DNA from: a virus
IMG/VR virus record: IMGVR_UViG_3300009508_002371
Span: 1 to 34,965 of that record
Strand: one strand, 5' to 3'
Length of the DNA stretch: 34,965 nt
A model generated the notes under the pieces. That model made no database searches, had not been told where the DNA came from, and saw only the letters and a list, made by a program, of their open reading frames with translations. The translations under genes and the position numbers were made by a program. Below are positions 1 through 6,595 of the stretch, piece by piece. The number at the start of each line of letters is the position of its first letter. Position 1 is the first letter of the stretch.

Positions 1-1185
1 ATGAACGGAAAAATACGATTAGATACAAGGAAAGGTGAAGAGCGAAAAAACGGATTTCCTGTTTGTGTGTTTCTGCATCATAAAGGTAAACAGAAAAAAG
101 TAAATTTAGGTATCTATTTTGAATTAAAGGATTGGGATCTGAAAAATCAGATTCCGAAAAGAAACCCGAAATTGAATTTGTTTCTCCGAAAAAAACAACT
201 GCTCCTGGATGAACTTATTTTTGAATATAAAACAACCAGAAAAGCAGATTTAGAAGGCGCGAAAAAAATATTATTAGGTGGTATTGGTGTTAATTCGATT
301 TCTTTTTATGAATTCTATGAAATGTATCTGCAGGAATTGCAGAAAAAAAATAAAATATCAACTTACAATATTTATAAAACTGCTTTAGATCAACTTAAAA
401 AGTATAGGGTTGAATTAAATTTTGATGATCTGGATTATAATTTGCTAAATGGTTTTAAAGATTGGCGCATACAATTAAATAATTCAAAAAATACCATACA
501 CACGTATTTAAGGAAATACAGGGCAGTTTATAACGAAGCTGTTAAAAGAGGTGTAATTGAAGATAAAAAGCCTTTTGCTGATGCTTTTGTGGGTGTTACC
601 GTTAAAAGTAATAGAACCAAAAAAAAGAATATTAATAAACAGGATATTTTAAAAATGGAAAACGCCGAAAATTTAACTTTTGCAGATCAAAGAACAATTG
701 ATTTATTTTTACTACTCTTTTATTTTGGTGGTCAAGATTTAAAAGATTTGTATTATCTGGAGCGCAAAAAAATAGCAAATAACCGTATTTACTTTACACG
801 TGGTAAGTTGGATGAAACTGGATACGAATTTGATTTAAAAATAGTGCCTAAAGCGCAAAAAATTATTGATAAATACCAGGTAAAGGGTAAATACTTGTTT
901 AAATGGCGCAAAGATTATGCTGGCTATAAAACTTTTAGAGATAATTTTAGACGTAGTTTGTTGCGTGTGCAGAAAGATTTAGAAATAAATGTGCAGCCTT
1001 TGGGTGGTAATTTGGGTATAAAAGTGGCTAGGCATACCTTTGCAACGTTTGGGAAAAATTTATTTATTGATACAGATTTGCTGCGTGAATTAATGGGTCA
1101 TGAAAGAAATGATGTAGATACTATTTACAAAGATAAATATCCTGAAAAGGTAAGGGATTTGGCGCACGAAAAAATTATAAATTAA
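1..1185 (+). CDS. int: Phage integrase, tyrosine recombinase (Bacteroidota type)
   Basis: Site-specific recombinase expected to integrate and excise the phage genome. An N-terminal arm-type DNA-binding region (about 1-95) is followed by a SAM-like core-binding domain (about 100-205) and a C-terminal catalytic domain. Near the C-terminus the second catalytic box reads VARHTFAT, then LMGHERNDVDTIYKDKY supplies the late His and the nucleophilic Tyr. Box I is odd: YFGGQDLKDLYYL stands where relatives usually show an Arg, and the His before ARHTF is Lys. The 394-aa length is normal for this group. The gene starts at base 1 of the window, so its promoter and attP/attL are not visible. It converges with the leftward lysogeny genes that begin 3 bp downstream. 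Confidence 0.93.
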   Translation: MNGKIRLDTRKGEERKNGFPVCVFLHHKGKQKKVNLGIYFELKDWDLKNQIPKRNPKLNLFLRKKQLLLDELIFEYKTTRKADLEGAKKILLGGIGVNSISFYEFYEMYLQELQKKNKISTYNIYKTALDQLKKYRVELNFDDLDYNLLNGFKDWRIQLNNSKNTIHTYLRKYRAVYNEAVKRGVIEDKKPFADAFVGVTVKSNRTKKKNINKQDILKMENAENLTFADQRTIDLFLLLFYFGGQDLKDLYYLERKKIANNRIYFTRGKLDETGYEFDLKIVPKAQKIIDKYQVKGKYLFKWRKDYAGYKTFRDNFRRSLLRVQKDLEINVQPLGGNLGIKVARHTFATFGKNLFIDTDLLRELMGHERNDVDTIYKDKYPEKVRDLAHEKIIN

Positions 1186-1187
1186 CT

Positions 1188-1328
1188 TTATTTAGTTAAT
1201 ATTGGAGTTAAATATAAGATAGCTAAAACTAAACCTATAATTAAATACCAAGCAATAAATTGTAGGTTATTTTTTATAGATTTAAGAAGTTTAATTTTAG
1301 TTTCTTCAGCTGTTAGTTCTTTTTCCAT
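1188..1328 (-). CDS. Small single-span membrane protein, 46 aa
   Basis: Not recognised. A charged N-terminus (MEKELTAEETKIKLLKSI) leads into one hydrophobic segment (FIAWYLIIGLVLAILYL), ending TPILTK. It starts 1 bp beyond the stop of the upstream 112-aa gene on the same strand, so the two are probably co-transcribed, and it ends 2 bp from the integrase stop. Membrane proteins next to a repressor on the lysogenic strand are often expressed in the prophage state, for example in superinfection exclusion; that role is only an inference from position. Confidence 0.6.
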   Translation of the reverse strand: MEKELTAEETKIKLLKSIKNNLQFIAWYLIIGLVLAILYLTPILTK

Positions 1329-1329
1329 T

Positions 1330-1668
1330 TTAAAATAATTCTAATTTTAATGTAATTGTTTTTTCGTCAAAAAAAATGATAGATGCTTTTTTATTATTTG
1401 GATTTTTAGAAATGTAGTCGTGTATTTTTTTATTAAAAATAGTTCCTAATAGTTCATTTTCTCTATCTTTTGAGCTTGGGCAATAAAATCTTATTTCTTT
1501 TGTATCTGGTTTAATCCAAACATTTACTTTGTCTTTATTTTTGTAACTATCTAATTCGTTTTTATGAATATTAAAAGTGTAGTTTTTAGAAAAAGGTGGC
1601 TTAATTTTTTTACTAGTTAATTTAATTACTACAAAAATAACAATTATTATACATACGAATTCTATCAT
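1330..1668 (-). CDS. Membrane-anchored hypothetical protein, 112 aa
   Basis: Not recognised. The N-terminus is a clean hydrophobic anchor (MIEFVCIIIVIFVVIKLTSK) followed by about 90 mostly polar residues that would face one side of the membrane. A TATATTTG -7-type element lies 23 bp upstream on the same strand. It is the first gene of a two-gene leftward unit with the 46-aa membrane protein and lies between the integrase and the repressor, which suggests expression in the lysogen. A lysogenic-conversion or exclusion function is possible but unsupported by any motif. Confidence 0.65.
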   Translation of the reverse strand: MIEFVCIIIVIFVVIKLTSKKIKPPFSKNYTFNIHKNELDSYKNKDKVNVWIKPDTKEIRFYCPSSKDRENELLGTIFNKKIHDYISKNPNNKKASIIFFDEKTITLKLELF

Positions 1669-1690
1669 AGTTTTTGTTTAAAAAAAAAGT

Positions 1691-1698
1691 CAAATATA
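1691..1698 (-). promoter_or_regulatory. Leftward -7-type promoter element
   Basis: CAAATATA on the + strand reads TATATTTG on the - strand, matching the Bacteroidota TAnnTTTG -7 box. It lies 23 bp upstream of the 112-aa membrane protein gene. No TTG box at the usual 19-23 nt distance was found, so confidence is modest. Confidence 0.4.
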
Positions 1699-1717
1699 TT
1701 AAAAAAGTGTTAATTAC

Positions 1718-1751
1718 TTGTAATAATCTTATTTTATACAAATTAGCTTTG
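1718..1751 (+). promoter_or_regulatory. Rightward Bacteroidota-type promoter
   Basis: TTG at 1718-1720, a 23-nt gap, then TAGCTTTG at 1744-1751 fits the TTG-N19-23-TAnnTTTG consensus. Transcription would start near 1758 and read the 44-aa frame at 1821. It could also produce RNA antisense to the 3' end of the repressor gene. Confidence 0.5.
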
Positions 1752-1820
1752 TAAACTATTTAAAATTAAATATATTGGTATTTCCCCTTTTTTTATCGAT
1801 TAAATTAAAGCCCCGTTAAA

Positions 1821-1955
1821 ATGTGCTATAAATTGTTGAAGGAGTACTTGTTATTTAAAAAAAATGAGGATGAATATACATCATCAGAAAAAGAAAAAAT
1901 TTTAAATTCTATAAAACAAGAATTGCAATCTAAAAATACAACAATTACTTTGTAG
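1821..1955 (+). CDS. Small hypothetical protein, 44 aa
   Basis: Not recognised. A short frame starting MCYKLLKEYLLFKKNEDE with a charged, probably helical C-terminal half. It is preceded by a good promoter match and its last 11 bp overlap the convergent end of the repressor gene. The opposing arrangement could let its transcription interfere with repressor expression. It may not be translated; the small size limits certainty. Confidence 0.4.
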   Translation: MCYKLLKEYLLFKKNEDEYTSSEKEKILNSIKQELQSKNTTITL

Positions 1956-2364
1956 TTTGTTGTAACTTAATATCCTCAAAAGTTAAAGATAGTTGTAATA
2001 AAGCCTCGCTAATTACTTCTAATTTTTCGTTCGTTTCGTTTTGTTGGTTGAATAATATATTCAATTTATCATCAATCTTTAAACTGCTAAAATCGTTTTG
2101 GTAGTTTATAGGTGTTTCTGCAACGTGCTTATTTCTGTATTCGGTGGTGTATTTTTTTTTAATTTCTAACTGACCTTTTGTACCTACAATTGCGTTTTCT
2201 AAATATTCTAAAATGATATTTAGAGTTTTTGCTTTCGTATTTATTTTGGAATCGTTTAAAATATTTCGAACAGTATTGACTGAAATTGACGTGTTTTTTG
2301 CAATTTCATAAGCAGTTATGTTGTTTTCTTTAACTAAATCCTTAATTAATTTCTTTAAATCCAT
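1945..2364 (-). CDS. CI-like lysogeny repressor with XRE-type HTH
   Basis: Likely master repressor of the lytic genes. The N-terminal 60 residues form an XRE-type helix-turn-helix (ITAYEIAKNTSISVNTVRNI), and the C-terminal half (about 85-139) is a charged, heptad-like helix (LNILFNQQNETNEKLEVIS) that could mediate oligomerisation. No protease-sensitive LexA-like domain is visible, so induction may not use RecA-stimulated self-cleavage. It is divergent from the early operon, with a 172-bp control region between them holding three phased direct repeats and two palindromes. 139 aa is short for a CI but typical of simple phage repressors. Confidence 0.8.
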   Translation of the reverse strand: MDLKKLIKDLVKENNITAYEIAKNTSISVNTVRNILNDSKINTKAKTLNIILEYLENAIVGTKGQLEIKKKYTTEYRNKHVAETPINYQNDFSSLKIDDKLNILFNQQNETNEKLEVISEALLQLSLTFEDIKLQQTTK

Positions 2365-2418
2365 GTCTTAACTATTTGATAATCAATATAATGTAATTTA
2401 TATTAAAAATAATTCACA

Positions 2419-2446
2419 TAAATTGAATTATATTGACCTAAATTGA
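2419..2446 (+). promoter_or_regulatory. Triple 10-bp-phased operator repeats
   Basis: TA(A/T)ATTGA occurs three times at exact 10-bp steps (2419-2426, 2429-2436, 2439-2446), so all copies face the same side of the helix. The first overlaps the TTG box of the early promoter and the last ends next to its -7 box. This is the expected place for a repressor array to block early transcription. Confidence 0.65.
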
Positions 2447-2456
2447 CATATATTTG
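2423..2456 (+). promoter_or_regulatory. Early lytic promoter
   Basis: TTG (2423-2425), a 23-nt gap and TATATTTG (2449-2456) fit the Bacteroidota promoter pattern. The predicted start near 2463 falls at the first palindrome of the adjoining operator. It would drive the Cro-like gene at 2537 and the long early operon behind it. Confidence 0.65.
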
Positions 2457-2463
2457 TATCACT

Positions 2464-2512
2464 GTTTAGTAAATACTCTACAAAGATATATAATTAAAAC
2501 AGTTTACTAAAC
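2464..2512. promoter_or_regulatory. Paired palindromic operators (GTTTAnTAAAC)
   Basis: GTTTAGTAAAT at 2464-2474 and the perfect GTTTACTAAAC at 2502-2512 are two copies of one palindrome; together they also make a 10-bp inverted repeat. They lie between the predicted early transcription start and the Cro-like gene, so they would suit a dimeric regulator, possibly the Cro-like protein acting on its own transcript. Their sequence differs from the phased repeats, hinting at two regulators. Confidence 0.5.
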
Positions 2513-2536
2513 TAAATACATTAAAATGCTATAAAT

Positions 2537-2773
2537 ATGGTAGTTGAAAAGTTAGAAGGTAGTGAGGAGTTAAGAGAAAGTTTGCCTTATGGTGCAATTG
2601 AAGAAATTGCAAAAACATTTGAGCATACTGCAGCTTGGGTTGCTCAAGTAATTGCTGGTAGAAAAAAAGGAAATACTTTAATTATTGAATGTGCTTATAA
2701 AATTTCTGATGCAAATTACGAAATTAAAGATAAGGTTCAAAAAATACTAGAAGGTTATGGACCCACTAACTAA
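2537..2773 (+). CDS. Cro-like small HTH regulator, 78 aa
   Basis: First gene of the rightward early operon. Residues 19-50 (GAIEEIAKTFEHTAAWVAQV then GRKKGN) have the shape of an XRE/Cro helix-turn-helix. By position, facing the CI-like repressor across the operator region, it is the candidate lytic-side switch protein. It overlaps the next gene by 17 bp, so translation is probably coupled. The HTH call is from pattern only. Confidence 0.65.
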   Translation: MVVEKLEGSEELRESLPYGAIEEIAKTFEHTAAWVAQVIAGRKKGNTLIIECAYKISDANYEIKDKVQKILEGYGPTN

Positions 2774-3083
2774 ACAAGAAAACAACATTGCAGAATTAAT
2801 TGCATTTGGTTTTTCGGAAAAGGAAATATCATCAAAATTATTTATTGCAGAAAGCACAGTGCATACGCATGCAAGGAATATCCGCAGAAAAATAGATGCA
2901 CGTTCTGCTGTAGATGTGGCAAGGTTTTACATTTTAGAAAATCCGAAAAAATTCTTTGTGGCTGTTTTCTTTTTATTGCTACAATCTTTTATGATGTTTC
3001 ATGGCCAACATTACGAAATGAGAAAACCGTTAACTGCCAGAACTGTAAGAACTGCTAAAACAAGAAGAAATGAACATTGCTAA
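2757..3083 (+). CDS. LuxR-type HTH protein with membrane segment
   Basis: The N-terminal 65 residues are a GerE/LuxR-type DNA-binding domain: LTKQENNIAELIAFGFSEKE, then SSKLFIAESTVHTHARNIRR. A hydrophobic span follows (FFVAVFFLLLQSFMMF, about 80-95) and a short basic tail. There is no receiver or ligand-binding domain, so this is a stand-alone HTH tethered to the membrane. It overlaps genes on both sides, consistent with translational coupling. It likely regulates transcription, but neither signal nor target is visible. Confidence 0.7.
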   Translation: MDPLTKQENNIAELIAFGFSEKEISSKLFIAESTVHTHARNIRRKIDARSAVDVARFYILENPKKFFVAVFFLLLQSFMMFHGQHYEMRKPLTARTVRTAKTRRNEHC

Positions 3084-3285
3084 ACTACAAATTAAGCGTA
3101 TCAATATACTTTTTACCTTTAAAAGGCTTGGTTTTCGGGGGAGAACTGCATTCTATAACGTGTGCAAAAGTATAGATGTTACGCTTAGTAGTTTAGATAT
3201 TATAAATTTTTATGATCATGAGTTTGTATCTGAAAATTTAGTTACAAAAATGGAGGGTTTCATCGAAAAATTAAAAAATGAGTAA
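3070..3285 (+). CDS. Hypothetical early protein, 71 aa
   Basis: Not recognised. A basic N-terminal half (LQIKRINILFTFKRLGFRGR) and an acidic C-terminal helix (KMEGFIEKLKNE) could form a small nucleic-acid-binding protein. It overlaps the LuxR-type gene by 14 bp and the next gene by 8 bp, so it is part of a tight early gene chain. Confidence 0.6.
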   Translation: MNIAKLQIKRINILFTFKRLGFRGRTAFYNVCKSIDVTLSSLDIINFYDHEFVSENLVTKMEGFIEKLKNE

Positions 3286-3427
3286 GAAAGATACAATTGC
3301 CGAAAATTTAGTGAACTGTTGGATTAAAATGTTGAGAGAGGAAGGGTTTTCTTATGATGAAATGATTGAGATTTTTAGAACAGTAAAGTTAAAGGCAGAT
3401 TGTTTAATAGCAAAAGCGCAATTATGA
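3278..3427 (+). CDS. Small hypothetical early protein, 49 aa
   Basis: Not recognised. Starts MSKKDTIAENLVNCWIKMLR and looks wholly helical. It overlaps the preceding gene by 8 bp and shares an ATGA with the next gene (3424-3427). This start/stop coupling at both ends is the main reason to believe it is a real gene despite its size. Confidence 0.6.
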   Translation: MSKKDTIAENLVNCWIKMLREEGFSYDEMIEIFRTVKLKADCLIAKAQL

Positions 3428-3720
3428 ATGTAATATCTATTGATGAACTTGTAGCAAGAGGTTTAATTATTGTTCATAAAAAACAATTTTTAGATTTATT
3501 GGTAGAAGTAAACGTAAAAACTTCTGTAGATAAGCGTGTAAAGTGGATTGATAGAAAAACGGTAATTGATAAATATGGTGTTACCAGGTATTGGTTAGCA
3601 GATGCAGAAAAAGACCCTTTTTCTTATTTGCAAGTAATGAAAGGCAAAACCAAAACAGCGCCTAAAAAATATTTAGAGAGTAGTATAATAGATGAACAAC
3701 AAAGACAAGCTGAATGTTAG
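3424..3720 (+). CDS. Excisionase-like winged-helix DNA-binding protein
   Basis: Start chosen at 3424 because it forms an ATGA overlap with the previous stop; a start at 3400 would add eight residues. The central part (KWIDRKTVIDKYGVTRYWLA) resembles the MerR/excisionase-type winged helix common in Bacteroidota mobile elements, where such proteins bend DNA for excision or act as regulators. Its place in the early operon suits a Xis role with the integrase at the left end, but nothing shows att binding. The 98-aa length is typical. Confidence 0.55.
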   Translation: MNVISIDELVARGLIIVHKKQFLDLLVEVNVKTSVDKRVKWIDRKTVIDKYGVTRYWLADAEKDPFSYLQVMKGKTKTAPKKYLESSIIDEQQRQAEC

Positions 3721-3872
3721 AAACAACCAATTTTAATGCGAGTGAAATTTTAGGGCAAAATTGTAGAATAGGGAAAACGTATCCTAGTAATTGTGTGCCT
3801 GGTGTTCTTTGTTCGCCTAAAGATGAATTTGATATGATTGAAGGCTGTAATAAATGTGATAAACAAATTTGA
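3714..3872 (+). CDS. Cysteine-rich small protein, 52 aa
   Basis: Not recognised. Five Cys residues in 52 (NCRIG, NCVPG, VLCSP, GCNKC) suggest a small zinc-binding or ribbon fold. The start overlaps the end of the preceding gene by 7 bp. Such proteins in phage early operons may bind nucleic acid or host proteins; no specific role can be named. Confidence 0.55.
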   Translation: MLETTNFNASEILGQNCRIGKTYPSNCVPGVLCSPKDEFDMIEGCNKCDKQI

Positions 3873-3894
3873 ATAACTAAAAATAATTAATAAG

Positions 3895-4317
3895 ATGGAC
3901 AAACAAATTTTACAAGACGTAAGTCAAAAGCAACGAAATGAGTATTTAAAAGACTCTTGTGTAAAAACAGAAAATTTTACATATCCAAAACATTTGGAGC
4001 AGGCAGATTTAACAAAAGAACGTAACGATTTTACGCAGAATGCAATTAAGGTATCTATTGAAGATGCAAAGTTAAAAGAAGCGCGTGAAAATTACAAAGC
4101 AGCAACCAAGCCTGTAAAGTTAGAGATGAAAATGCAAATGTCTAAAATTAGAACAGGTGTAGATGAAGTTACAGGAACTGTTTATTTAATGGATGATCAA
4201 GAAACTGGAGAAATGGGGTATTACAATGAATCTGGAGTTTTGGTGTATCAAAGACCATTGTTGCAGGAGGAAAGACAATTAAGGTTAGTAAATGATAATT
4301 CTAAAATAGCAAACTAA
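3895..4317 (+). CDS. Conserved-looking early protein, 140 aa
   Basis: Family not named. The first two thirds are highly charged and helical (YKAATKPVKLEMKMQMSKIR), and the last third is a beta-type stretch (GTVYLMDDQETGEMGYYNES). It ends 1 bp before the next gene, and the two look like a functional pair in early phage metabolism. Cytoplasmic, with no signal or membrane segment. Confidence 0.7.
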   Translation: MDKQILQDVSQKQRNEYLKDSCVKTENFTYPKHLEQADLTKERNDFTQNAIKVSIEDAKLKEARENYKAATKPVKLEMKMQMSKIRTGVDEVTGTVYLMDDQETGEMGYYNESGVLVYQRPLLQEERQLRLVNDNSKIAN

Positions 4318-4318
4318 A

Positions 4319-5023
4319 ATGAAAGATTTAAATATTACAGTAACAGATGGTGTAAAAACAATTGAAGTTTTACAAGGTGAAGCGCAAAAAAGAACAGAAC
4401 CAACGAATGTAAATGTAGCTGGTTTAATTTCTGCACCAAAACAATATTTAAAACAGCGTAAAGATTTTATTGAGGTGGAAAAATGCCACTTAATCGTAGA
4501 TAAATCTGCTGGTAGTTTAAAATTGGTTGTTGATGAAAAAAGTAAGTATGTAGATGCTATTTCTGGTGCGTTAAAAATAAATCCTGATTTCGAAAATTTT
4601 GGAATTAATGAAGGTGTGCAAAGAGATACTTTTAAGTTGGCAAATTTTATTAAAATGAATCGTTTTTTCTTTTCTGATAAAAATGTTGCTATAAAATTAG
4701 TATCAGAATTAAAGAATTTTAAAGCTAAAGTTAATAAGCAGGTTGAAGCTTCTGAAAACGATAGAGGCAATGCAAGATTTTTGTTAGATCAAGTTGTAGA
4801 ATCTAATATTCCTGTTGGTTTTGATATTGATATTGCAATTTTTAAAGGTCAACCAAAAAAAACTTTTAAGGTTGAAATAAATATTAATTCCCAAAATTTT
4901 GAATGCACATTAATTTCTCCAGATGCAAAAGATTTGGTAAACGAGTTAAAGGAAAAATTGATTAATGATGAGTTAAAGGTTATTGAATCTTTATTGCCTG
5001 GTTTAGTAATTTTAGAGGTTTAG
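4319..5023 (+). CDS. Early phage protein, possibly DUF2303-like, 234 aa
   Basis: A full-size early gene. Features include an N-terminal segment (VLQGEAQKRTEPTNVNVAGL), a middle with GALKINPDFENFGINEG followed by FKLANFIKMNRFFF, and a C-terminal half ending in LNELKEKL-type helices. The layout recalls phage proteins of the DUF2303/YfdQ type, whose role is unknown, but I hold this loosely. It is tightly packed after the 140-aa gene (1-bp gap), so the two are probably expressed together. Confidence 0.7.
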   Translation: MKDLNITVTDGVKTIEVLQGEAQKRTEPTNVNVAGLISAPKQYLKQRKDFIEVEKCHLIVDKSAGSLKLVVDEKSKYVDAISGALKINPDFENFGINEGVQRDTFKLANFIKMNRFFFSDKNVAIKLVSELKNFKAKVNKQVEASENDRGNARFLLDQVVESNIPVGFDIDIAIFKGQPKKTFKVEININSQNFECTLISPDAKDLVNELKEKLINDELKVIESLLPGLVILEV

Positions 5024-5025
5024 TT

Positions 5026-5184
5026 ATGTGTGGAAAAGAAGCAGAAACAAAGAAATTACCTTATTGGATAACAGGAGTTAATCCAGTAACAGGAATGCAT
5101 GAGCCACAAAGTTTAAATCGTGTTAGGTTTGGTTTATCAACCATAAAAATACCTAAAAGGGAACAAAACAGGTATAGCAATTAA
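5026..5184 (+). CDS. Small hypothetical protein, 52 aa
   Basis: Not recognised. Starts MCGKEAETKKLPYWITGVNP and ends with a basic tail (KIPKREQNRYSN). It fills the gap between two good genes, starting 2 bp after the previous stop and ending 11 bp before the next start. No membrane segment or clear motif is visible. Confidence 0.5.
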   Translation: MCGKEAETKKLPYWITGVNPVTGMHEPQSLNRVRFGLSTIKIPKREQNRYSN

Positions 5185-5195
5185 AAATTAACAAC

Positions 5196-5468
5196 ATGAA
5201 AACGAAAGTTAAAAAATTAAGAAAAGTTTTAAAAACTGTTGAAAGTTGCGAATGCAAAAGAGCAGTTGAATTAGTGTATTTGTCAATTGTTTTTCTAGGT
5301 TATAAAATACCAAAAGTAGCTAAGTATTTTAAATTGTCTGAAGCAAATGTGCAGGCATCTTTAATAAAATGCGGTGTTCGCTTAAAAAAAGATAAGGAAT
5401 TCAAGGAAAAAATGCAGAAAGCTGTTAGGGTGTATAATGTGGATGAAAATTTAAAATTGGTAGCTTAA
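5196..5468 (+). CDS. HTH protein with DnaA-C-like helices, 90 aa
   Basis: A basic N-terminus (MKTKVKKLRKVLKT) precedes a helix-turn-helix-like core (YKIPKVAKYFKLSEANVQAS) that resembles the DNA-binding segment of DnaA domain IV or other tetrahelical HTH proteins. It lies just before the replication genes and its TAA overlaps the next ATG. It may be an early regulator or a replication accessory; DNA binding is an inference from pattern. Confidence 0.6.
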   Translation: MKTKVKKLRKVLKTVESCECKRAVELVYLSIVFLGYKIPKVAKYFKLSEANVQASLIKCGVRLKKDKEFKEKMQKAVRVYNVDENLKLVA

Positions 5469-5677
5469 TGCAGACTAAGAAGCAATCTTTAATTGAATCT
5501 GTTTCCAATACTTTGATTGGTTTTGGAATCAGTTTTCTATCAACTTTTATAATTTTCCCTTTAGTGGGTGTTGATAGTAGTTCTGGTAAGAATTTAGTAA
5601 TAACTATATTTTTTACGGTAGTTAGTGTGGTTCGTGGTTATGTTTTAAGAAGGTTTTTTAATAAGAAATTTAAATAA
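5468..5677 (+). CDS. DUF7220-like two-span membrane protein
   Basis: 69 aa with two hydrophobic segments (about 15-35 and 42-60) and a basic C-terminus (VLRRFFNKKFK). The arrangement of ESVSNTLIGFGISFL, FPLVGV, NLVITIFFTVVSVVRGYVLR matches a small membrane protein widespread in phages that I know as DUF7220; its function is unknown. Both ends use TAATG overlaps, tying it to the HTH gene before and the replication initiator after. Confidence 0.7.
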   Translation: MQTKKQSLIESVSNTLIGFGISFLSTFIIFPLVGVDSSSGKNLVITIFFTVVSVVRGYVLRRFFNKKFK

Positions 5678-6594
5678 TGAGTAGAAGTCATTCCTTTAGT
5701 GTAGATGTTGCAGGAGCGTATAATGTAGATATTGCATTGATGTTACAGCACATTTGTTTCTGGTACGAAAAAGTGGTTTCAGATGATGTGAATAAGTTTA
5801 AAAACGAGCATTGGGTGCGTATGAAATTAACGCAAATGAATCATCAATTTCCTTATTGGGGTATTTCTAAAATACGCCATTTAATCGATAAAATGTTAGA
5901 TGAAAAATTGATTAAAAAAGGGGAATTTAACACCAAGAAAAACGACCGCACAAAATGGTATACTTTAACTCAAAAAGGTAAAAATTTATTAAATATTTCT
6001 GGTGCAAAAACACCTAAAAAAGTGAGTGCCGAAATTGGCAATAACAAGAGTGCCGAATTCGACAGTCTGACTGCCGAAATTGGCAACTCTAAATATAAGG
6101 AAGTAGATATAAAAGATATATACTTCTACTACAGTGAAAAAATAATTTCAAATAAATCTTTATTAGAAATAATTGCAATGCAAAATAGAATTAAAATAAA
6201 TACCATAAAAAACAAAATTGAAGAGTTTGTTTTGCATTGTAAATCAACTGAAAAAAAACACAACAACGATGGTGATATTTTTAGTCACTTTTCGAGTTGG
6301 ATTAGAAAGCAAAATTTACAGGATGCGAATTTAGAAACTGAACTAAATTGGTTTATTGATGTTTTTAATAAAACAGCAAATTCAGAATATAAAATTACAG
6401 ATACTTTAAAACAATTATTTGCAAAACAGTTTGCTGTTGGTTTTTCTGGAGCAGATTTTAGAAAGGCAATTGCTAATTTGTACAGTTCATCACCAGTAAA
6501 CAAATTTCATGTGCAACACCATTTCAAATTTGCAACTCCAGAGTATTTGCTAAAAGATGAAAATATGAACAAATATTTAAATTTTAGAAAGTAA
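5677..6594 (+). CDS. Phage replication initiator-like winged-helix protein
   Basis: 305 aa. The N-terminal 110 residues look like a winged-helix replication protein (HSFSVDVAGAYNVDIALMLQ, then WVRMKLTQMNHQFPYWGISK and a KWYTLTQKGKNLL wing), as in phage O/DnaD-type initiators. A hydrophilic linker (about 111-150) joins a helical C-terminal domain. The DNA for this linker carries three iteron-like repeats and an AT-rich inverted repeat, as in lambda O where the origin lies inside the gene. The RecA-fold ATPase gene two places downstream supports a replication module. It probably binds the origin and recruits the host or phage helicase. Confidence 0.75.
   Translation: MSRSHSFSVDVAGAYNVDIALMLQHICFWYEKVVSDDVNKFKNEHWVRMKLTQMNHQFPYWGISKIRHLIDKMLDEKLIKKGEFNTKKNDRTKWYTLTQKGKNLLNISGAKTPKKVSAEIGNNKSAEFDSLTAEIGNSKYKEVDIKDIYFYYSEKIISNKSLLEIIAMQNRIKINTIKNKIEEFVLHCKSTEKKHNNDGDIFSHFSSWIRKQNLQDANLETELNWFIDVFNKTANSEYKITDTLKQLFAKQFAVGFSGADFRKAIANLYSSSPVNKFHVQHHFKFATPEYLLKDENMNKYLNFRK
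6027..6126. other. Candidate replication origin inside the initiator gene
   Basis: TGCCGAAATTGGCAA is present twice exactly (6027-6041, 6072-6086) with a diverged copy TGCCGAATTCGACAG between them (6051-6065); starts are 24 and 21 bp apart. Each unit is itself near-palindromic (TGCC-N6-GGCA). They are followed by an AT-rich stretch and an 11-bp inverted repeat with one mismatch (6100-6110 and 6116-6126, 5-nt loop). The order iterons then AT-rich DNA, within the linker of an initiator gene, is that of lambda-type origins. They also encode an (S/T)AEIGN protein repeat, the main alternative reading. Confidence 0.55.
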
Positions 6595-6595
6595 G

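Noticed and set aside
4285-4770. 161-codon open frame on the minus strand
   Set aside because: Antisense to the well-packed 234-aa early gene; Ser/Phe-rich shadow composition.
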